From positions 1 through 6,396 of the forward strand of contig DGIA01000013.1 in NCBI GenBank assembly GCA_002392965.1: a DNA stretch of 6,396 bases. The letters run 5' to 3'. The notes under the pieces were generated by a model that worked only from the letters and a program-made list of their open reading frames with translations, did not search any database and was not told the origin of the DNA. The DNA is from Bacteroidales bacterium UBA3834 (GTDB taxonomy: Bacteria > Bacteroidota > Bacteroidia > Bacteroidales > P3). The position numbers were made by a program, and so were the translations under genes. Below, piece by piece: positions 1 through 4,017 of the stretch (its first letter is position 1; every line of letters begins with the position of its first letter).

Positions 1-535
1 GGCTCATGATGTCGGAGCTCATGTCGGCGACCAGCATCACGTTGTTGATCTCGTTGGCGGCGAAGTCCTTGCGGATCTCGGTGCCGTAGATGGTGTTGTT
101 GGTGGTGATGTGGAAGTAGTCGGCGTCGGCGGGGACGGTCCAACCCTTCGGGATGTAGCTGTAGGTCTTGTCCTCGCTGCTGGCCACGATCACGGTCTCG
201 CCGAAGTTCTTGGCCTCTTTGGCGGCCTTCTTGGCCCAGACGCCGGTCTGCAGGTAGGCAGCCTTCTTGTTGAGCAGGTTGGCGGGGACATCCATGAAGC
301 CGGTGCTGGCACCGCCACCGAGGAAGAGGATCTCGTATTCGGCGGGGATGTTCAGCAAGTCGCGCCAGAGCTGGCGGGTTTCCTCCATGGTGCGCTCCCA
401 GCCGGGGGTGCGGTGAGAGATCTCGAGCAGGCCGATACCGGTGTTGTCAAAGTCGCGGATGGCGGCGATGGTGCTCTCGATAGCCTCTTTCGGCAGGACG
501 CAGGGACCTGCATTGAAATTATAAGCGGTTTTCAT
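1..535 (-). CDS. serC: Phosphoserine aminotransferase, N-terminal half (cut by window edge)
   Basis: SerC is a PLP-dependent class V aminotransferase that converts 3-phosphohydroxypyruvate and glutamate to phosphoserine and 2-oxoglutarate in serine biosynthesis; it also acts in PLP synthesis. The reverse strand gives 178 codons from the ATG at 535-533. The translation begins MKTAYNFNAGPCVLP, typical for the family. It then shows the substrate-binding LLEISHRT segment (His41-Arg42), the phosphate/PLP-binding FLGGGAST loop (residues 71-78), a conserved Trp at 100, NNTIYGTEI (146-154) and DMSSDI (171-176) with the PLP-ring Asp. The family is usually about 355-360 residues, so roughly half is present; the Schiff-base lysine lies beyond the left edge. 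No Shine-Dalgarno is seen, as usual in this phylum; the start is fixed by the conserved N-terminus. In Bacteroidales serC is often followed by serA, but that cannot be seen here. The gene is divergent from tpiA. Confidence 0.96.
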   Translation of the reverse strand, partial: MKTAYNFNAGPCVLPKEAIESTIAAIRDFDNTGIGLLEISHRTPGWERTMEETRQLWRDLLNIPAEYEILFLGGGASTGFMDVPANLLNKKAAYLQTGVWAKKAAKEAKNFGETVIVASSEDKTYSYIPKGWTVPADADYFHITTNNTIYGTEIRKDFAANEINNVMLVADMSSDIMS

Positions 536-605
536 TTCTGTGTTTTGTTTTAAAAGGTTTATATTGAATTAATTACTTACTTTTTGCATCCCAAAGACGC
601 AACTA

Positions 606-636
606 CAAAAATAATAAATAAAAACAAATAAACAAA
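606..636 (-). promoter_or_regulatory. Candidate proximal serC promoter (Bacteroidetes type)
   Basis: Read on the minus strand this is TTTG (636-633), 19 bases, then TATTTTTG (613-606). It matches the Bacteroidetes sigma-ABfr pattern TTTG-N19-21-TAnnTTTG exactly. The predicted start of transcription is near 599-600, leaving a leader of about 64 nt before the serC ATG. The surrounding DNA is very AT-rich, so chance matches are more likely than in coding DNA. Confidence 0.5.
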
Positions 637-663
637 CTATTTTTTCAAATTGCTTCCAACAAA

Positions 664-743
664 CCCACAAAACACTGATCTACAACACCCCGACACACAC
701 AACCACCCACCACCCACAATTCATCCCCCTTCACCCATCACCC
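664..743 (-). other. G-run-rich stretch upstream of serC (possible G-quadruplex)
   Basis: The plus strand of this segment is almost pure A, C and T. On the minus strand it carries repeated G runs: at 743-741, 736-734, 729-725 (five Gs), 715-713, 708-706, 691-688 and 666-664. The first three are separated by 4-base loops and the fourth by a 9-base loop, which fits a relaxed three-tetrad quadruplex. The block at 715-703 reads GGGTGGTGGGTGG, a two-tetrad candidate. If the distal promoter at 774-805 is used, the runs lie in the serC leader RNA. A 14-codon ATG ORF (724-680, minus) also crosses it but has no other support. Confidence 0.35.
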
Positions 744-773
744 TTAATAATATCCCGACATTGTTTACGACAA

Positions 774-805
774 CAAAAGTAGTAAGAAATTCCAGCATCT
801 CCAAA
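774..805 (-). promoter_or_regulatory. Candidate distal leftward promoter upstream of serC
   Basis: On the minus strand this is TTTG (805-802), 20 bases, then TACTTTTG (781-774), again a full match to the Bacteroidetes promoter pattern. Initiation would be near 767, giving a serC leader of about 230 nt that contains the G-rich tract at 664-743. With the 606-636 site this would give serC two start points. It is inferred from consensus only. Confidence 0.45.
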
Positions 806-896
806 AGCGTTTTTTAACAAGGGAGGGAATGCGTGAGGACAACTTGCTTATTTACAACATCCCCATTGCTGTTCATATCTTCCCGGCTGACAAAAG

Positions 897-1042
897 TGTT
901 GCAGTGTTGCAGTTAGAAATGAAGCCTTCCATTTCTCAAAAAATAGCTCTATATCTATATATATTTATATATATAGATATAGAATTTTCTTTTGGGTTTG
1001 TATCACCCCAAAATCTAACTGCAACACTGCAACAACTGCAAC
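897..1042. repeat. Large nested palindrome with GTTGCAGT iterons
   Basis: The outer arms 897-917 and 1014-1034 are a perfect 21-bp inverted repeat. Each arm is made of tandem 8-mers: GTTGCAGT twice at 898-913, and its complement ACTGCAAC at 1018-1025, 1026-1033 and again at 1035-1042. An inner perfect inverted repeat (948-964 and 967-983, 17-bp arms, 2-nt centre) shares exactly the same centre, 965.5. Two side hairpins fit between: AGAAATG/CATTTCT (915-921, 930-936) and TTTTGGG/CCCAAAA (990-996, 1007-1013), the latter abutting the outer stem. The single strand could fold as a three-armed cloverleaf. It may be a non-autonomous mobile repeat, a protein-binding iteron array, or a bidirectional terminator-like structure; I cannot tell which. 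Confidence 0.85.
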
Positions 1043-1224
1043 AGAATGCTGCAATTATATTCAAAATTGCTGTGAATCATACATATAGTCGTTCTCGCAG
1101 GTCCTGCGCCTACATTGGCACCCATATCGCCCATCGGGGCAAAAACGCCCTAACCGACAACTCCCCGAGTATATCCTGACGAAAAATACATATATAAGTG
1201 ACAGATAGCTAATGCTTTATGAAA

Positions 1225-1247
1225 GAAATGAAAATTATTTTCATCTC
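1225..1247. promoter_or_regulatory. Fur-box-like palindrome upstream of the tpiA-side promoter
   Basis: The core 1228-1244 is a perfect palindrome, ATGAAAAT-T-ATTTTCAT, extending with one mismatch per side to 1225-1247. The inner 15 bases TGAAAATTATTTTCA differ from the 7-1-7 Fur consensus TGATAATNATTATCA at two symmetric positions. It ends a few bases upstream of the -33 region of the promoter at 1253-1282, a plausible operator position. Fur specificity in this phylum is not well defined, so another dimeric regulator is possible, as is chance in AT-rich DNA. Confidence 0.3.
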
Positions 1248-1252
1248 CATTC

Positions 1253-1282
1253 TTAGACCGCAATGCCAAGGTCGTACTTTTG
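1253..1282 (+). promoter_or_regulatory. Candidate rightward promoter for the tpiA leader
   Basis: TACTTTTG at 1275-1282 is a perfect -7 box (TAnnTTTG). The -33 element is weak: TTAG at 1253-1256, 18 bases upstream, one mismatch from TTTG. Transcription would start near 1289, giving a leader of about 245 nt before tpiA. A second, poorer -7 candidate, TATTATTG at 1471-1478, lies closer to tpiA but lacks a -33 match. Confidence 0.45.
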
Positions 1283-1368
1283 CATCGTGATTCAGTCGGG
1301 AGAGGGCCGCCAAGGTTGAGGCCAACCTAAGTCAAACCAAGCTCTTACCTGTGGAATCCTTAGATAAC

Positions 1369-1418
1369 GAAAACGAAAACAAATTAACGAAAACCAAAAC
1401 GAAAACTAAAACCAAAAC
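1369..1418 (+). repeat. Short tandem NAAAAC hexamers in the tpiA leader
   Basis: GAAAAC occurs twice in tandem at 1369-1380. After an 8-base break, five more hexamers run 1389-1418: GAAAAC, CAAAAC, GAAAAC, TAAAAC, CAAAAC. The tract is G-poor and would be single-stranded in RNA, directly before the terminator-like hairpin. It could be slippage-generated filler or a protein-binding or Rho-loading stretch. Confidence 0.7.
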
Positions 1419-1421
1419 GGG

Positions 1422-1457
1422 CCTTCCTGCGCGGAAGGGCGGCGGCCAGTTTTTTTT
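1422..1457 (+). terminator. Terminator- or attenuator-like hairpin upstream of tpiA
   Basis: CCTTCC (1422-1427) pairs with GGAAGG (1433-1438) around a TGCGC loop. A further GC-rich stretch follows, then eight T residues at 1450-1457. The distance from the stem to the T run is about 11 nt, longer than in a textbook intrinsic terminator. An alternative outer pairing of GGCC at 1420-1423 with GGCC at 1444-1447 would bring the stem next to the T run. It lies about 76 nt before the tpiA start, so it could end a leader transcript or attenuate tpiA. Confidence 0.4.
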
Positions 1458-1533
1458 CACACGTGTATAATATTATTGTGGAGGCTGCGTTATTTAATTT
1501 TAAAATAAACAACCAAAAAAAACACCTAAGAAA

Positions 1534-2295
1534 ATGAGAAAACATATCGTAGCCGGCAACTGGAAGATGAACCTCACCTTCACGGAGGCCGATGAGTTGC
1601 TCGACGAGTTGATGAGCGAGCTTGAGAAAGTGGAACTGCCCCGCGACACGCAGGTGATTGTATGCCCGCCGTTCCCGTACCTGGAGATGGCGAGCGACTA
1701 TGCCAACGACAGCTACTTCATGGTGGGCGCGCAGAACGTGAGCGACCAGGAGAAGGGCGCCTATACGGGCGAGGTGAGCGCAGCGATGCTGGAGAGCTGC
1801 GAGATCGACTACTGCATCGTGGGCCACTCGGAGCGCCGCGCCTACTACGGCGAGACCGACGAGCTGGTGGCGGCCAAGGTGAACCAGCTGCTGGCGCACG
1901 GGCTGAAGCCTATCGTGTGCGTGGGCGAGGTGCTGGAGGAGCGCGAGGCAGGACGCCAGCTGGAGGTGGTGAAGCGGCAGGTGGAGAAAGGACTGTTCCA
2001 TCTCGACGGCGAGGATATCAAGAAGGTGGTGATCGCTTACGAGCCTGTGTGGGCCATCGGCACCGGCAAGACCGCCACGCCCGACCAGGCACAGGAGATC
2101 CACGCCCATATCCGCGGCCTGCTGGCAGCGAAGTACGGCAAGGAGACGGCCGACGAGATCAGCATCCTCTACGGCGGCTCGTGCAAGCCCTCGAATGCCA
2201 AGGAGTTGTTCGCCAACCCCGACGTGGATGGCGGCCTCATCGGCGGCGCCTCGCTGAAGGCTCAGGACTTCATGGGGATTGTCACGGCGTTTTAG
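1534..2295 (+). CDS. tpiA: Triosephosphate isomerase
   Basis: TpiA interconverts dihydroxyacetone phosphate and glyceraldehyde-3-phosphate in glycolysis and gluconeogenesis, as a cytosolic dimeric TIM barrel. The 253-residue product has the usual length and all catalytic elements: the N-terminal GNWKMN with Lys11, CIVGHSERR with electrophilic His98, AYEPVWAIGTGKTAT with catalytic Glu170 and the flexible loop 6, and the phosphate-gripping ILYGGS (211-216) and GGLIGGASL (233-241). The start ATG is the conserved family start and is preceded by an A-rich stretch without Shine-Dalgarno. The gene is divergent from serC and follows a long leader that may regulate it. In many Bacteroidales tpiA is next to DoxX, SPOR-domain and folE genes (recalled, not checked); here it is followed by an ABC permease, so the neighbourhood differs. 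Confidence 0.98.
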   Translation: MRKHIVAGNWKMNLTFTEADELLDELMSELEKVELPRDTQVIVCPPFPYLEMASDYANDSYFMVGAQNVSDQEKGAYTGEVSAAMLESCEIDYCIVGHSERRAYYGETDELVAAKVNQLLAHGLKPIVCVGEVLEEREAGRQLEVVKRQVEKGLFHLDGEDIKKVVIAYEPVWAIGTGKTATPDQAQEIHAHIRGLLAAKYGKETADEISILYGGSCKPSNAKELFANPDVDGGLIGGASLKAQDFMGIVTAF

Positions 2296-2323
2296 TTCTT
2301 GAGGAGATTCCGGAATTCAAGAA
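2296..2323 (+). other. Hairpin directly after the tpiA stop codon
   Basis: TTCTTGA (2296-2302) pairs with TCAAGAA (2317-2323) and encloses the palindrome ATTCCGGAAT (2307-2316). It begins at the base after the stop codon. No T run follows, so it is not a standard intrinsic terminator. It could be a 3' stabilising stem or a weak terminator. Its right arm overlaps the first bases of the intergenic repeat. Confidence 0.35.
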
Positions 2324-2425
2324 GTTAAAGAAGTTATCGCGCTTCGCGCTAGAAGTTAAAGACAATGGCATTGGTGAGTAGTTAAGTAGGTAAGTAGTTA
2401 AGTAGTTAAGGCCATGGCATTGGTG
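2321..2425 (+). repeat. Modular intergenic repeat, copy 1
   Basis: Positions 2321-2402 match 3799-3880 base for base except 2373 (G here, T at 3851), an 82-bp direct repeat. Modules in order are: GAAGTTAAAG, a GCGC-TTC-GCGC mini-hairpin (2339-2349), AGAAGTTAAAG, AATGGCATTGGTG, an array of four 8-mers GTAGTTAA/GTAGGTAA (2378-2409), and a second ATGGCATTGGTG (to 2425). Copy 2 has only three 8-mers. It lies in the tpiA-permease gap and encodes nothing recognisable. Confidence 0.92.
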
Positions 2426-2426
2426 C

Positions 2427-2482
2427 TTTCAACTTTCAACTTTCAACTTTCAACTCTCAACTCTCAACTTTCAACTTTCAAC
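2427..2482 (+). repeat. Tandem TTTCAAC/TCTCAAC heptamers before the permease gene
   Basis: There are eight perfect-length heptamers: four TTTCAAC, two TCTCAAC, then two TTTCAAC, followed by a degenerate TCTTTAAC at 2483-2490. The array ends 25 bases before the permease ATG (17 if the degenerate unit is counted), so it would form the region just 5' of the ribosome-binding zone. Unit-number changes would not alter any reading frame but would change the leader. Similar TTTCAAC arrays are, to my recollection, scattered in Prevotella-like genomes. Confidence 0.93.
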
Positions 2483-2507
2483 TCTTTAACCATATTCCCT
2501 GGCTGAC

Positions 2508-3779
2508 ATGGGTTTCGAGGGGTTCATAGCCAAGCGGTTCATGCCGCGGAGGGGCGAGGCAAGCGGCTTTTCGGGGCCGCTGTCGGGCATCGCCGTGGCC
2601 GGTATCGCGCTCGGCGTGGTGGTGATGGTGATGGCTGTGAGCATCCTGCGTGGCTTCCAGAAGGACATCACGGACAAGGTGGTGGGTTTCGGCAGCCACA
2701 TGACGATCACGAGTTACGACCGCATCCATGCCTATGCCGAGGCTCCGGTGGAGGTAGATGGCACGCTGATTGAGGCCATTCGAGCCGTCCCCGGGGTGCG
2801 CCATGTACAATGCTACGCCACCAAAGGGGGCATGGTGAAGACCGAGGATCAGATCTACGGCATCCTTCTCCGCGGGCTCGAAAAGGGGTATGACACCAGC
2901 TTCTTCGCCTCCTGCCTCGTCGAGGGGCGGCTGCACGAGGGGCCCAACGAGGTGCTGATTTCGAAGACCATCGGCAGCAAGCTGGGGTTGAAGGTGGGCG
3001 ACAAGATGCGCACCTACTTCTGGCAGGGCGACACCTACCGGGCACGCGCGTTCACGGTGTGCGGCATATACAACACGGACTTGAACGAGATGGACGAGTT
3101 GTATGTGGTGGGCAACTTGGAAACGGTGCAGAAACTAAACGACTGGGTCGTCGGCGACAGCCATGGAGCCAACGGCGCTTCAACGTCGCAGGTGGATGGC
3201 AATTCAACGCCGCAGGTGGGTGGCTACGAGGTGCTGGTGGATGACTTGAAGGAGCTCGACCGGACGGCCACGCAGGTGCTTTCAATGCTGCCCTACGACT
3301 TGATGCTGACGACGGTGACCCAGGCCAACCCCGCCCTTTTCTCGTGGCTGGACTTGCTGAACGCCAACATCACACTGATACTGGCCATCATGTGCCTGGT
3401 GTCGGCGGTGGCCATCGTGTCGGCGCTGCTGATCATGATCTACGAGAAGAGTGCGACCATAGGGCTGCTGAAGGCGCTGGGCGCCAGCAACAGGTCGGTG
3501 CGGCGCATCTTCCTGACGAAAGCCTCGCGGCTCATCCTGTGGGGCATCGCGGTGGGCGACGCGCTGGCGCTGTGTCTGAGCGTGGCACAGCAGCGGTGGC
3601 AGCTGGTGCAGCTCGACGCGGAGAGCTATTCGATGAGCCACGTGCCGGTGCTGATCGACCCGTGGATATATGTGGTGGTGAGTGCCGGCACTTTGGCGGT
3701 GTGCCTGTTGGCGCTGCTGCTCCCGGTGGCGTCGGTGAGCAAAATAAGTCCCGCAAGGACGATGAGGGTGGAGAAGTGA
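2508..3779 (+). CDS. FtsX-family ABC transporter permease, LolC/LolE-like
   Basis: This is an inner-membrane permease of the type VII (MacB/LolCE) ABC superfamily. LolC/E members extract lipoproteins from the inner membrane, driven by the ATPase LolD. The 423-residue protein has TM1 at about 24-46, a large MacB-like periplasmic domain (about 50-283; VGFGSHMTITSYD at 59-71 is typical), and three C-terminal membrane spans (about 285-311, 340-362, 383-407). The FtsX-type cytoplasmic segment EKSATIGLLKALGAS (313-327) and the ending SKISPARTMRVE are conserved. An in-frame stop at 2487-2489 makes the ATG at 2508 the first possible start, and MGFEGFIAKR fits homologues. Residues 217-240 form a Ser/Gly/Asn/Gln-rich insert with an 8-codon duplication. 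No ATPase gene is adjacent, so the substrate is inferred from family only. It is probably read from the tpiA side through the repeats. Confidence 0.9.
   Translation: MGFEGFIAKRFMPRRGEASGFSGPLSGIAVAGIALGVVVMVMAVSILRGFQKDITDKVVGFGSHMTITSYDRIHAYAEAPVEVDGTLIEAIRAVPGVRHVQCYATKGGMVKTEDQIYGILLRGLEKGYDTSFFASCLVEGRLHEGPNEVLISKTIGSKLGLKVGDKMRTYFWQGDTYRARAFTVCGIYNTDLNEMDELYVVGNLETVQKLNDWVVGDSHGANGASTSQVDGNSTPQVGGYEVLVDDLKELDRTATQVLSMLPYDLMLTTVTQANPALFSWLDLLNANITLILAIMCLVSAVAIVSALLIMIYEKSATIGLLKALGASNRSVRRIFLTKASRLILWGIAVGDALALCLSVAQQRWQLVQLDAESYSMSHVPVLIDPWIYVVVSAGTLAVCLLALLLPVASVSKISPARTMRVEK
3180..3227 (+). repeat. In-frame 24-bp tandem duplication in the permease gene
   Basis: Two 24-bp units, 3180-3203 and 3204-3227, agree at 20 of 24 positions. 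They encode STSQVDGN and STPQVGGY (residues 225-240). The segment is rich in Ser, Gly, Asn and Gln and lies in the periplasmic domain, between the VGNLETVQKLNDW helix region and the following EVLVDDLKEL strand. It looks like a loop expansion produced by slippage or by insertion of a repeat. Confidence 0.8.
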
Positions 3780-3798
3780 ATTGTGAGTAGGTGAGTAG

Positions 3799-3895
3799 GA
3801 AGTTAAAGAAGTTATCGCGCTTCGCGCTAGAAGTTAAAGACAATGGCATTTGTGAGTAGTTAAGTAGGTAAGTAGTTAAGACAATGGCATTGGTG
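3799..3895 (+). repeat. Modular intergenic repeat, copy 2
   Basis: The segment 3799-3880 repeats 2321-2402 with one mismatch (T3851). It then has three rather than four GTAGTTAA-type 8-mers, followed directly by a second CAATGGCATTGGTG (3882-3895). It sits between the permease stop (3779) and the kinase start (4018). Near-identity between two copies 1.5 kb apart points to recent duplication, gene conversion or active spread. Confidence 0.92.
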
Positions 3896-3970
3896 AACGG
3901 TGAGGTGGTGAGGAAATTAAAGAATTAAAGAAGTTTTTCGCTAATTTAATCTATTTCAGCGGTGCTCAAA

Positions 3971-3982
3971 GCCCTATAGGGC
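3971..3982. promoter_or_regulatory. Perfect 12-bp palindrome upstream of the kinase gene
   Basis: GCCCTATAGGGC is perfectly self-complementary, begins 47 bp before the ATG at 4018, and stands in otherwise AT-rich DNA. It could be a regulator-binding site or a short mRNA stem. No Bacteroidetes -33/-7 promoter pair is visible near it, so an operator role is only a possibility. Confidence 0.2.
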
Positions 3983-3984
3983 AG

Positions 3985-4015
3985 ATCGCACTTCGCGCTA
4001 GATGTTAAAGGCAAT
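3985..4015 (+). repeat. Partial third copy of the intergenic repeat at the kinase start
   Basis: These 31 bases match 2336-2366 at 28 positions (the ATCGC-hairpin, TTCGCGCTAGA, GTTAAAG and CAAT modules). The copy ends at the kinase start, with the ATG codons at 4018 and 4021 following directly. The kinase's translation-initiation region therefore appears to be derived from, or invaded by, the repeat. One stem base differs without compensation, so hairpin pairing is not conserved. Confidence 0.7.
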
Positions 4016-4017
4016 TG

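Larger units (their letters stand above)
1289..1457 (+). ncRNA. Possible structured leader or small RNA before tpiA
   Basis: The segment starts at the predicted start site of the 1253-1282 promoter and ends at a T tract after a GC-rich hairpin. It contains a stable small hairpin, AGGTTG (1313-1318) with CAACCT (1323-1328) and a 4-nt loop. An unstructured A/C-rich hexamer tract and the terminator-like hairpin follow. It resembles no riboswitch class I can name and has no convincing short ORF. The boundaries are inferred from the promoter and hairpin only. Confidence 0.25.
536..1533. other. Long divergent intergenic region between serC and tpiA
   Basis: About 1 kb of AT-rich DNA holds no gene that I can support. 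Its contents are listed separately: two leftward promoters, a G-run tract, a nested palindrome, a rightward promoter with a Fur-like palindrome, and a structured tpiA leader. Between 1043 and 1200 I see only small palindromes: CGCAGG-T-CCTGCG at 1096-1108, and competing GCCC/GGGC/GCCC hairpin arms at 1129-1150. The one longer open frame on the plus strand (829-1179) runs straight through the palindrome, matches no family I recognise, and looks non-coding. Confidence 0.8.

Noticed and set aside
110..553. 147-codon plus-strand open frame
   Set aside because: It is the antisense shadow of serC; the reverse strand carries unmistakable SerC motifs.
680..724. 14-codon minus-strand leader peptide before serC
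   Set aside because: Its Trp/Val/Cys codons simply reflect the G/T-rich strand; it has no serine codons or attenuator hairpins that would fit control of a serine gene.
1129..1150. Competing GCCC/GGGC/GCCC hairpins in the gap
   Set aside because: Four-base stems are too short to support a regulatory switch without conservation data.
829..1179. 116-codon plus-strand open frame in the serC-tpiA gap
   Set aside because: It translates straight through both arms of the palindrome and the AT-rich core, has low-complexity repeats such as LQQLQQ, shows no domain or family resemblance, and has no promoter upstream on this strand.
1384..2109. 241-codon minus-strand open frame
   Set aside because: It is antisense to tpiA and its C-terminal end only translates the NAAAAC hexamer tract.
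2321..3880. CRISPR array or composite transposon bounded by the 82-bp repeats
   Set aside because: There are only two full copies 1.5 kb apart, with no regular spacers, no cas or transposase gene, and an ordinary permease gene between them.
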